In this document: positions 1 to 5,626 of the stretch, piece after piece
How the letters are laid out: each line of letters opens with the position of its first letter
How positions within the stretch are numbered: position 1 is the stretch's first letter
From: Planococcaceae bacterium UBA3378
Lineage (GTDB): Bacteria > Bacillota > Bacilli > Bacillales_A > Planococcaceae
DNA: 5,677 bases
Reading direction: 5' to 3'
Assembly: GCA_002359075.1 (NCBI GenBank)
Contig: DEQA01000045.1
Span: 1-5,677 of the forward strand
The notes under the pieces: generated by a model
What the model saw: the letters and a program-made list of their open reading frames with translations, nothing else
The model's database searches: none
Told to the model about the DNA's origin: nothing
Made by a program: the position numbers and the translations under genes

Positions 1-431
1 AGCTGAAACAATGTATCTTTTGAGACGAGTACATCGGCAAGTGTATAATTGTCGAGCACGTTTAAATATGCCTGCAATGCTTCATGCAAAGCATTTTTCA
101 GCCGGCATTCCGGTGAGATCCGGCAAAGATTGTTTTCCGGATTAAAGCACTCCACAAGGTGGAAATCCTCCTCGGTTTTACGAACGACCTGTCCGATAAC
201 AATGTCCTCCGGCTCCATCGCCATACGGATTCCGCCGCCTCTGCCCCGGATCGTTTCTATATAGCCATGCTTTCCTAAATCATATGTGACTTTCATTAAG
301 TGATTTTTTGAAATTTGATATGTGTCTGCAATTTCCTGAATCGTTGCCAAGTGATCTGGACCCCGTACGCCCAAATACATCAGCACACGCAATGAGTAAT
401 CTGTATATACTGTCAAGCGCACATTTCCCAC
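1..431 (-). CDS. nsrR: NO-sensing Rrf2-family Fe-S repressor NsrR (3' end cut by window edge)
   Basis: The product is a small winged-helix repressor that uses an Fe-S cluster to sense nitric oxide and typically represses hmp. 143 full codons are visible; B. subtilis NsrR has about 146 residues, so only a few are missing. The N-terminal block with TVYTDYSLRVLMYL, the recognition region ISKNHLMKV and the wing RGRGGGIRM are typical of Rrf2 proteins. Three cysteines in ECFNPENNLC and SPEC (residues 95, 103, 109) are the expected cluster ligands. The GTG at 431-429 is chosen because AGGAGG (446-441) lies 9 nt upstream. A second in-frame GTG at 422-420 gives MRLTVYTDYS and places the cysteines at 92, 100 and 106, exactly the B. 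subtilis numbering, so it remains a real alternative. The gene is divergent from hmp, its expected target, and shares the regulatory gap with it. Confidence 0.93.
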   Translation of the reverse strand, partial: MGNVRLTVYTDYSLRVLMYLGVRGPDHLATIQEIADTYQISKNHLMKVTYDLGKHGYIETIRGRGGGIRMAMEPEDIVIGQVVRKTEEDFHLVECFNPENNLCRISPECRLKNALHEALQAYLNVLDNYTLADVLVSKDTLFQ

Positions 432-447
432 CAACTTTCTCCTCCTG

Positions 448-471
448 AGTATACCATCAAAGCAGTATACT
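448..471 (-). promoter_or_regulatory. Twin GTATAC boxes, candidate nsrR -10 region
   Basis: Two copies of AGTATAC, each containing the self-complementary GTATAC, start 16 bp apart at 448 and 464, just upstream of the nsrR ribosome binding site. On the minus strand each reads TATACT, a 5/6 match to a sigma-A -10 box. The copy at 469-464 would place transcription start near 457 and leave a leader holding the AGGAGG site. The copy at 453-448 lies too close to that site to be a sensible -10. No good -35 box is seen (TTTCAA at 491-486 with a 16-bp spacer is weak), so the promoter may need an activator, or the pair may be an operator. Confidence 0.3.
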
Positions 472-492
472 TCGGGTAAATTTGCTTGAAAT

Positions 493-514
493 TTAAAGAT
501 GTATTTTATATATA
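493..514. promoter_or_regulatory. Putative NsrR operator 1 (distal to hmp)
   Basis: The box reads TTAAAGATGTATTTTATA followed by TATA. It resembles the AT-rich ATRTATYTTAAATATAT-type operator that I recall for NsrR in Bacillus. It lies between the divergent nsrR and hmp genes and matches operator 2 at 19 of 22 positions. It overlaps the -10 of one candidate hmp promoter (TTGAAA 486-491, 17-bp spacer, TATATA 509-514), so binding could block RNA polymerase. Protein binding is inferred from the motif and its position. Confidence 0.55.
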
Positions 515-532
515 TGTTTTGTGACAGATTTG

Positions 533-554
533 TTAAAGATATATTTTACATATT
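533..554. promoter_or_regulatory. Putative NsrR operator 2 (proximal to hmp)
   Basis: The box reads TTAAAGATATATTTTACA followed by TATT. It starts exactly 40 bp after operator 1 in the same orientation and differs from it at only three positions. Its right end touches the -35 of the better-placed hmp promoter candidate (TTGCTT at 553-558), a position suited to repression. Its similarity to operator 1 and its placement beside an NsrR target gene support the call, but no binding data are available. Confidence 0.55.
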
Positions 555-581
555 GCTTTAAATTTAGCGCAGGCGTATAGT
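553..581 (+). promoter_or_regulatory. Candidate sigma-A promoter of hmp
   Basis: TTGCTT (553-558), a 17-bp spacer and TATAGT (576-581, 5/6 match) are correctly spaced and would start transcription near 588. That leaves a short 17-nt leader with the AAAGGA ribosome binding site (590-595). The -35 match is only 3/6. The alternative TTGAAA (486-491) with TATATA (509-514) has a better -35 and also 17-bp spacing, and would give a leader of about 85 nt. The sequence alone cannot decide between them. Either one is overlapped or abutted by a putative NsrR box. Confidence 0.35.
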
Positions 582-604
582 TTGGGGTGAAAGGACGTGA
601 CATT

Positions 605-1741
605 ATGTTACAACAACAAACAATTGACATTATTAAATCAACGGTACCCGTTTTGGAGGTACATGGACAAGAGATTACAAAGACCTTTTATAAAAACATG
701 TTAGAAGCACATCCTGAATTATTAAATATCTTTAACCATACAAATCAACGCCGCGGCCGTCAGTCAAATGCATTAGCAAATACGGTTTACGCAGCTGCAG
801 TACATATTGACAATTTAGAGGCAATCGTGCCGGCCGTTATGCTGATTGCACACAAACACCGCAGCCTTGGTATTTTACCTGAACACTACCCGATTGTCGG
901 TGAATATTTATTAGGTGCTATTAAAGAAGTACTTGGTGATGCGGCAACTCCTGAAATTATCGATGCATGGGCACAGGCTTACGGTGTGATTGCAGATGTC
1001 TTTATTTCAATCGAAGAGGATTTATACAAACAAACAGAAGCAGCGGGCGGCTGGCGCATGTTCAAGCCATTCAAAATTGCGCGTAAAGAACAAGAAAGCG
1101 ATATCGTCACAAGCTTCTATTTAACGCCGGTTGACGGTACGAAACTTCCGGAAGCGGCACCTGGTCAATATATTTCCATTCGCCTTTCTATTCCAGGCGA
1201 GGAATACTTGATGAATCGTCAATATACAGTAACAGATGTCACAGAAAACAACGAATACCGTATTTCCATTAAACGTGAAGACGATAACACACCAAACGGC
1301 CGTGTATCTATGTACCTTCACAATGATGCTGAAATTGGTACAGAAATCGAAGTATCGGCCCCAGCCGGTCTATTCACATTGCAGGAAGGCTCAAACGATG
1401 TGCTGTTTATCGCAGGCGGTGTCGGCGTAACACCACTTTACCGTATGCTTCAGGCAGCGGGCGGACGCCATACATCATTCATCCAATGTGCACGTAACGA
1501 GCGTGTTGCAGCCTTTACAGAACAAATTAAAGCAAAAGCCAATAACTACAAAGCTATCTATTCTGATACAGACGGCTATGTAACAAAAGAGCAGATTGAA
1601 AGCATGCTGACAACAGGCGCTGATGTTTATATTTGCGGTCCTGCTCCGTTCATGCAGGCGATCATCGGCCAGCTAAAAGAGTTAGGTGTTGCCGACGACC
1701 GTATTCACTACGAATTCTTCGGTCCAGCATTAGCTATATAA
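605..1741 (+). CDS. hmp: Flavohemoglobin, nitric oxide dioxygenase
   Basis: This cytosolic enzyme oxidises NO to nitrate using O2, NAD(P)H, FAD and heme b, and protects against nitrosative stress. All three domains are present in 378 residues, the usual size. The globin domain (about 1-140) has Tyr29 (B10), Phe43 (CD1), Gln53, proximal His85 in HKHRSLGI, and Tyr95. The FAD domain (about 152-258) has RQYT at 205-208. The NAD domain has GGVGVTP at 271-277, CGPAPFM at 344-350 and the terminal FFGP at 371-374. The ATG at 605 is chosen over an in-frame GTG at 587 because AAAGGA (590-595) lies 9 nt upstream and the product then begins MLQQQTIDIIKSTVPVLE, like other Hmp proteins. The gene ends with tandem stops TAA TAG and a strong terminator. 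It is monocistronic and divergent from nsrR, whose product probably represses it. Confidence 0.97.
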   Translation: MLQQQTIDIIKSTVPVLEVHGQEITKTFYKNMLEAHPELLNIFNHTNQRRGRQSNALANTVYAAAVHIDNLEAIVPAVMLIAHKHRSLGILPEHYPIVGEYLLGAIKEVLGDAATPEIIDAWAQAYGVIADVFISIEEDLYKQTEAAGGWRMFKPFKIARKEQESDIVTSFYLTPVDGTKLPEAAPGQYISIRLSIPGEEYLMNRQYTVTDVTENNEYRISIKREDDNTPNGRVSMYLHNDAEIGTEIEVSAPAGLFTLQEGSNDVLFIAGGVGVTPLYRMLQAAGGRHTSFIQCARNERVAAFTEQIKAKANNYKAIYSDTDGYVTKEQIESMLTTGADVYICGPAPFMQAIIGQLKELGVADDRIHYEFFGPALAI

Positions 1742-1762
1742 TAGAAAAAAATGTTTCTCCTT

Positions 1763-1805
1763 AAAGAGAAGACAAAGCCATGTTTGACTTTGTCTTCTCT
1801 TTTTT
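1763..1805 (+). terminator. Rho-independent terminator of hmp
   Basis: A perfect 15-bp inverted repeat, AAAGAGAAGACAAAG (1763-1777) and CTTTGTCTTCTCTTT (1788-1802), encloses a 10-nt loop. The final arm runs into six T residues (1800-1805). It starts 21 bp after the hmp stop codon and should end the hmp transcript efficiently. Confidence 0.93.
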
Positions 1806-1812
1806 GATAGTT

Positions 1813-1841
1813 TGATAGACAGCAGGTTTCTCCTGACTATC
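1813..1841 (+). other. Diverged copy of the repeat core within a weak imperfect hairpin
   Basis: TGATAGACA at 1813-1821 matches the TAATAGACA core of the downstream array at 8 of 9 positions, in the same orientation, directly after the hmp terminator. The same stretch can fold imperfectly: GATAG (1814-1818) with CTATC (1837-1841), and CAGG (1823-1826) with CCTG (1832-1835). A run of six T residues follows at 1853-1858. It may be a remnant of the array or chance. Nothing else is recognisable between 1806 and 1891. Confidence 0.25.
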
Positions 1842-1891
1842 TGCTTTATCCGTTTTTTATGAAAACGCATTTAAGTTCACTAGAAGGGATA

Positions 1892-1921
1892 TTGTCAAGG
1901 TGCAGTGGAATATGTTATAAT
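1892..1921 (+). promoter_or_regulatory. Sigma-A promoter of the tRNA-Ala gene
   Basis: TTGTCA (-35, 1892-1897, 5/6 match) and a perfect TATAAT (-10, 1916-1921) are separated by 18 bp. TG at 1913-1914 forms an extended -10 (TGTTATAAT). Transcription would start near 1928, about 9 nt before the mature 5' end of the tRNA. It is the strongest promoter in the window, as expected for a stable RNA gene. Confidence 0.85.
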
Positions 1922-1936
1922 TTATTTGTCTTATCC

Positions 1937-2008
1937 GGGGCATTAGTTCAGCGGGAGAATACTTCGCTGGCAGCGAAGGGGTCACCGGTTCGAATCCGGT
2001 ATGCTCCA
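1937..2008 (+). tRNA. tRNA-Ala with anticodon GGC, no encoded CCA
   Basis: The full cloverleaf can be drawn. The acceptor stem GGGGCAT (1937-1943) pairs with ATGCTCC (2001-2007). The D stem is GTTC (1946-1949) with GAAT (1957-1960) around a short 7-nt loop. The anticodon stem CTTCG/CGAAG encloses CTGGCAG, giving anticodon GGC at 1969-1971. The T stem ACCGG/CCGGT encloses TTCGAAT. The third acceptor pair is G3-U70, the main identity element for alanyl-tRNA synthetase, which agrees with the anticodon. It should read GCC and GCU codons. The discriminator A at 2008 is followed by TAT, so CCA must be added after transcription. The gene is solitary, with its own promoter and terminator. Confidence 0.96.
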
Positions 2009-2018
2009 TATATGTTAT

Positions 2019-2044
2019 AAAAAGCGGCAGAAATGCCGCTTTTT
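2019..2044 (+). terminator. Rho-independent terminator of the tRNA gene
   Basis: An 11-bp stem, AAAAAGCGGCA (2019-2029) and TGCCGCTTTTT (2034-2044), is closed by a GAAA tetraloop and ends in a run of five T residues. It begins 10 nt after the tRNA discriminator base. The A and T runs are symmetric, so it could also work weakly on the other strand. Confidence 0.9.
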
Positions 2045-2049
2045 CTGTT

Positions 2050-2204
2050 TAATAGACAGTTTTGTGAAGTTAATAGACACAATCTCTTCCGTAATAGACA
2101 GTTCCCCTTCAATAATAGACAAAACCCTTTATATAATAGACAATTTCCGCCCCATAATAGACAATCCGACAGTTTCATTCCTTAATAGACAATTCCAATC
2201 CCAA
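2050..2204. repeat. Array of seven TAATAGACA cores with 21-bp phasing
   Basis: Seven perfect copies of the 9-mer TAATAGACA begin at 2050, 2071, 2092, 2113, 2134, 2155 and 2183. The intervals are 21, 21, 21, 21, 21 and 28 bp. The 12 bp between cores vary but are pyrimidine-rich on the plus strand, often ATT or GTT followed by CC-rich sequence. The array fills the zone between the tRNA terminator and the rbs terminator, where two transcription units converge. A closely spaced direct repeat with a fixed core and variable fill resembles a phased protein-binding array or iteron-like element. No origin, replication gene or recombinase is nearby. The open frames across it on both strands look like by-products of the repeat, because the 28-bp step breaks codon phase. 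I do not recognise the family, and its function is unknown. Confidence 0.95.
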
Positions 2205-2236
2205 AAGAAAATACCCGCCTATTCAGGACGGGTATT
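2203..2236 (-). terminator. Rho-independent terminator of the rbs operon
   Basis: Read on the minus strand, AATACCCG (2236-2229) pairs with CGGGTATT (2217-2210). An inner CCT/AGG stem with one bulged base and a GAAT loop sits inside. The arm is followed by TTCTTTT, giving a T-rich tail to 2203. It lies just after the rbsB stop codon and ends the operon transcript before it reaches the repeat array. Confidence 0.88.
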
Positions 2237-2243
2237 CATACCA

Positions 2244-3173
2244 TTATTTTGTCACTAATTCAAGCTCTACAGGAATGTTGGCTTCCACTTCTTTGCCGTT
2301 TAAATAATCGATGGCTGCTTCTATCGCTTTTTCACCGATCAATTCCGGCTGCTGTGCAACAGTTGCCTCCATTTCGCCGGCTTTTACTTTCGCTACTGCA
2401 TCTTCAGTTGCATCAAAGCCGATGACGATAACGTCTTTATTAAATGAATCAATCGCTTCTAATGCACCTAACGCCATTTCATCATTTTGCGCAAATACTG
2501 CAACGATATCAGAATTTGCCTGCATGATATTTTCCATAACTGTCAAGCCTTCAGAACGGTTGAAATTCGCTGTTTGGCTTGCGACAATATCCAATTTCCC
2601 TTCTACTGCCTCTTTAAAGCCTTGACCGCGGTCACGTGCTGCAGATGAGCCGGCAACGCCTTCCAGCATTACTATTTTCGAACCTTCATTTACTAATGAT
2701 AGTAAGTGCTCCCCTGCTAAACGGCCACCCGCTACGTTATCAGAGGCGATATGTGCAACCACTTCTCCTCCTTCAGCAGAACGGTCCACTGTAATAACTG
2801 GAATATTGGCATTATTCGCTGATTCAACAGCTGTGACAACCGATGCTGAATCGACTGGATTGATGATGATCAAATCCACACCTTGCTGGATTAAATCTTC
2901 TACGTCAGACGCTTGTTTGGATGCATCATCCTGTGCATCTACTACTGTGATCGAAGCGCCTGCTTCTTTTGCTTTTGCTTCTGCTGCATCACTTAAAGAG
3001 ACGAAGAACGGGTTATTTAATGTAGAAACAGAGAAACCAATTTTCATATCGGATGATTTGTCTGTGCCGTCATCCTTCTTTCCTTCGTCAGAAGAAGTTC
3101 CGGATTCCATTGAACATGCTGCTAATACGATTGTGGCAATTGCTGCAATCAAAAGATTCAACCACTTTTTCAT
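2244..3173 (-). CDS. rbsB: Ribose ABC transporter substrate-binding lipoprotein
   Basis: RbsB captures ribose outside the membrane and delivers it to RbsC. The protein has 309 residues: a lipoprotein signal with lipobox LAAC (Cys20), a charged Ser/Asp-rich linker (about 21-42), then a periplasmic-binding-protein fold. Residues matching the ribose contacts known from E. coli RbsB are all visible: the STLNNPFF block (50-57), Asn105 in NPVDS, Asp130-Arg131, Arg180/Arg182 in ARDRGQGF, Phe204, Asn230, Asp254 in GFDAT, and Gln274/Gln275. This argues for ribose rather than another pentose. The ATG at 3173 is chosen because AGGAG (3188-3184) lies 10 nt upstream and the signal peptide then begins MKKWLN; a longer open frame from 3209 would start inside rbsC. 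It is the last gene of the operon, 13 bp after rbsC, and is followed by a terminator. Confidence 0.95.
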   Translation of the reverse strand: MKKWLNLLIAAIATIVLAACSMESGTSSDEGKKDDGTDKSSDMKIGFSVSTLNNPFFVSLSDAAEAKAKEAGASITVVDAQDDASKQASDVEDLIQQGVDLIIINPVDSASVVTAVESANNANIPVITVDRSAEGGEVVAHIASDNVAGGRLAGEHLLSLVNEGSKIVMLEGVAGSSAARDRGQGFKEAVEGKLDIVASQTANFNRSEGLTVMENIMQANSDIVAVFAQNDEMALGALEAIDSFNKDVIVIGFDATEDAVAKVKAGEMEATVAQQPELIGEKAIEAAIDYLNGKEVEANIPVELELVTK

Positions 3174-3186
3174 TTTGTACACGCTC

Positions 3187-4125
3187 CTATGCTGTTTTTT
3201 TACGGTCAATTAACACCGCAAGTAGTATTACAACACCCTTCACAACTTGCTGGAAGAATGAAGAAACTCCGATTAAATTCATCCCGTTGTTTAACACACC
3301 AATGATGAGGGCTCCGACTAATGTACCGAAGATCCAGCCTTTACCGCCTGTTAAGCTTGTCCCTCCAAGAACGACTGCTGCGATCGCATCCAGCTCATAG
3401 GACTCACCCGCTGTCGGCTGGGCAGAATTTAGACGTGATGTTAAAATAAGCGCTGACATCGCTGCCAAAAAGCCGGTAATGGCATAGACGGCGATTTTTA
3501 CCCGGTCCGGGCTGATCCCCGATAATTTAGCAGCCTCTTCATTGCCCCCTACTGCGTACACCCGACGTCCAAATGTCGTCTTATGCAGGATGAAATAAAG
3601 AATGGCGAATGATACGACCATCGTAATGACCGGTACCGGAATACCGAAGAAATAGCCTTTCCCAAAAAGTTGGAATGCCAGACTGTCACCTAACCCTGAC
3701 ACCGGACGGCCTTCTGTATAGACAAGTGTCAGCCCGCGGTAAATCGTCATCGTTGCCAATGTAGCGATAAACGGCGCGACCTTCCCTTTTGTAATGATGA
3801 CACCATTGATGGCGCCGAGCACCAGTCCTAAAATAAGCGCCAATCCCATGGCGATAAATGGATCTGTCCCGCCAGCCAATAAGCTTGCGGCAACAGCACC
3901 CGTTAATGCCAATGTGGAGCCAACTGATAAATCGATCCCTCCTGTGAGAATAACAAATGTCATACCAAACGCAATCAAGGCGCTGATGGATACTTGACGA
4001 AGTACGTTCAATAAATTGTTTACTGATAAGAAGCTCGGATTCAGCACTGTAATAACAATGACTAATAAAAATAAACCAATGAGTGGCCCAAGCTTCGTGA
4101 TAAGTTCTTTAGTTTGTTTGGACAA
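3187..4125 (-). CDS. rbsC: Ribose ABC transporter permease
   Basis: RbsC is the integral membrane subunit that forms the ribose channel and docks on RbsA. The sequence is strongly hydrophobic along its length, with about eight to ten predicted membrane spans. It has the family hallmark GMTFVILTGGIDLSVGS (54-70), the cytoplasmic coupling segment with GGNEEAAKLSGI (193-204), and VLGGTSLTGGKG (252-262). I place the start at TTG 4125-4123, giving 312 residues, because a perfect AGGAGG (4139-4134) lies 8 nt upstream. The in-frame ATG at 4146 would give 319 residues but has only a weak purine stretch before it, and it would put the AGGAGG inside the gene. With TTG the gene overlaps the end of rbsA by 17 bp, which suggests translational coupling. 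Its TAG stop (3189-3187) touches the rbsB ribosome binding site. Confidence 0.94.
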   Translation of the reverse strand: MSKQTKELITKLGPLIGLFLLVIVITVLNPSFLSVNNLLNVLRQVSISALIAFGMTFVILTGGIDLSVGSTLALTGAVAASLLAGGTDPFIAMGLALILGLVLGAINGVIITKGKVAPFIATLATMTIYRGLTLVYTEGRPVSGLGDSLAFQLFGKGYFFGIPVPVITMVVSFAILYFILHKTTFGRRVYAVGGNEEAAKLSGISPDRVKIAVYAITGFLAAMSALILTSRLNSAQPTAGESYELDAIAAVVLGGTSLTGGKGWIFGTLVGALIIGVLNNGMNLIGVSSFFQQVVKGVVILLAVLIDRKKTA

Positions 4126-5608
4126 CTTTGTCGCCTCCTGTTGCATAATGCATAATCTTCTCTTGGGTCATATCCTTTTTGGACAGCATGCCTGTCATTT
4201 TTCCTTCATGCATCACCATTACGCGATCGGCCATACCGATAATCTCCGGTAATTCAGAAGAAATCATGAGGATGGACACACCCGCTTCGGCCAGATTATT
4301 CATAATCTGATAGATTTCTTTTTTAGCACCGATATCTACTCCGCGCGTCGGCTCATCGAGAATAAGAATCTCGGGATGTGTTCCGAGCCACTTGGCGATT
4401 ACGACCTTCTGCTGGTTTCCGCCGCTCAGGGACTTGGCGGATTGGTCTGCACTGGATGTCCGGATACGCAGCTGCTCAATATAGTTAGCGACCAGCTCAT
4501 TTTCCAGTTTCGGTATAATCACACCCGATTTTGCGCCCTTTTCCAGATTGGCAAGCATGATGTTTTCCTTAATTGAAAAATCCAAAATCAGCCCTTCTGT
4601 TTTTCGGTCTTCGGTCACAAAGCCGATTTTATGTTTCATCGCATCAATAGGTGAATTGATTTTTACCGGTTTACCGTCGATCAAAATTTCTCCGGAGGTC
4701 GTTTTGCGGTAGCCGAATAATGCTTGGGCTACTTCTGTACGCCCCGCGCCCATAAGACCCGCTACACCGAGGATTTCCCCTTTCCGTACCATAAAGGAGA
4801 CATTTTCAAATGTATTTTTAGCAGAGAGGTTATTGACCTCCAGTTTCACTCCGCCGATTGCTGCCTTTCGCGATGGGAAGCGTTCGCCTAGCTCACGCCC
4901 TACCATCATGGCGACAATTTCATCCAATGTTGTTTTTGGTATTTCGCGGACCCCTACGTATGTACCATCACGTAAAATCGTGATGCGATCACAGATTGCA
5001 AAAATTTCCTCCATCCGGTGGGAAATATACACAAAGGAAATTCCTTTTGCCTTTAGCTCTCGTACCGTTTTAAACAGTGTTTCAATTTCCCGGTCCGTTA
5101 AAGCGGCAGTCGGCTCATCCATAATGATATATTTGGCGTTGCAGGCAATCGCCTTTGCAATTTCAATAATCTGCTGCTTGCCGACCGATAAGTCCCCGGC
5201 GCGCGTACGCGGATCAATATCCAGTCCAAGTTTAGCCAGGAGTGCCTTTGCCTCCTCCTGCATTTCCTTTTTACGCAAAATACCGAAGAGACCATATGTT
5301 TTTTCTTTTCCTAAAAATAAGTTTTCCGCTACCGTTAAGTCAGGCAAAATATTCAGTTCCTGATGGATAACGGCGATGCCTATTTCCTCAGCATCCTTTG
5401 GTGTTTTAAACTCCACCTGTTTGCCGTCTACCTTTACAACGCCGGCATCCTTTTCATAAATGCCGCTCAAAATTTTCATCAGCGTCGATTTCCCTGCACC
5501 GTTTTCCCCCATAAGGGCATGAATTTCTCCATCCTGCAGTTCAAACGCGACATTATTCAGTACGACGTTTCCGCTGAATGCCTTTGAAATGCCAGACATT
5601 TCGATCAT
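4109..5608 (-). CDS. rbsA: Ribose ABC transporter ATP-binding protein with two nucleotide-binding domains
   Basis: RbsA is the cytoplasmic ATPase that powers ribose import through RbsC. At 499 residues it is the normal size and carries two tandem ABC domains. Domain 1 has Walker A GENGAGKST (34-42), Q-loop Gln83, signature LSVGKQQ (140-146), Walker B IIMDEPT with Asp164-Glu165, and H-loop His197. Domain 2 has a diverged Walker A, GLMGAGRTE (284-292), with Arg in place of Lys, a canonical signature LSGGNQQK (394-401), Walker B LILDEP (415-420), and SSELPE (450-455) where the switch histidine would be. One degenerate ATP site is normal for the RbsA/MglA/AraG sugar importers. The start is clear: AGGAGGTG (5623-5616) lies 7 nt before ATG 5608. 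The gene begins 18 bp after rbsD and its end overlaps rbsC. Confidence 0.96.
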   Translation of the reverse strand: MIEMSGISKAFSGNVVLNNVAFELQDGEIHALMGENGAGKSTLMKILSGIYEKDAGVVKVDGKQVEFKTPKDAEEIGIAVIHQELNILPDLTVAENLFLGKEKTYGLFGILRKKEMQEEAKALLAKLGLDIDPRTRAGDLSVGKQQIIEIAKAIACNAKYIIMDEPTAALTDREIETLFKTVRELKAKGISFVYISHRMEEIFAICDRITILRDGTYVGVREIPKTTLDEIVAMMVGRELGERFPSRKAAIGGVKLEVNNLSAKNTFENVSFMVRKGEILGVAGLMGAGRTEVAQALFGYRKTTSGEILIDGKPVKINSPIDAMKHKIGFVTEDRKTEGLILDFSIKENIMLANLEKGAKSGVIIPKLENELVANYIEQLRIRTSSADQSAKSLSGGNQQKVVIAKWLGTHPEILILDEPTRGVDIGAKKEIYQIMNNLAEAGVSILMISSELPEIIGMADRVMVMHEGKMTGMLSKKDMTQEKIMHYATGGDKVVQTN

Positions 5609-5626
5609 GCTTGGCCACCTCCTCTT

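Noticed and set aside
49..264. Plus-strand frame opposite nsrR
   Set aside because: It is a shadow of nsrR, whose minus-strand frame carries a recognisable domain and cysteine motif.
587..604. GTG at 587 as the hmp start
   Set aside because: It would bury the AAAGGA ribosome binding site in the coding region, and Hmp homology begins at the ATG at 605.
1948..2178. Minus-strand 76-residue protein with CLL repeats
   Set aside because: It runs antisense through a terminator and the whole tRNA, has no properly spaced ribosome binding site, and its repeats are explained by the DNA array.
2050..2204. CRISPR array
   Set aside because: The repeated core is only 9 bp, the 12-bp intervals are far too short for spacers, the core is not of CRISPR length, and no cas gene is nearby.
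2050..2204. Plasmid iterons or a replication origin
   Set aside because: The 21-bp period is iteron-like, but there is no replication initiator gene, DnaA box cluster or partition gene, and the neighbours are ordinary chromosomal genes.
2001..2258. Plus-strand 85-residue protein with I-D repeats
   Set aside because: Its start lies inside the tRNA 3' end, it reads through a terminator and the repeat array, and it has no ribosome binding site.
3716..3723. TATAGACA resembling the repeat core inside rbsC
   Set aside because: It is a single partial match within conserved coding sequence, explained by the codons.
4833..5363. 176-residue plus-strand frame opposite rbsA
   Set aside because: It is antisense to conserved ABC ATPase motifs and shows no family features of its own.
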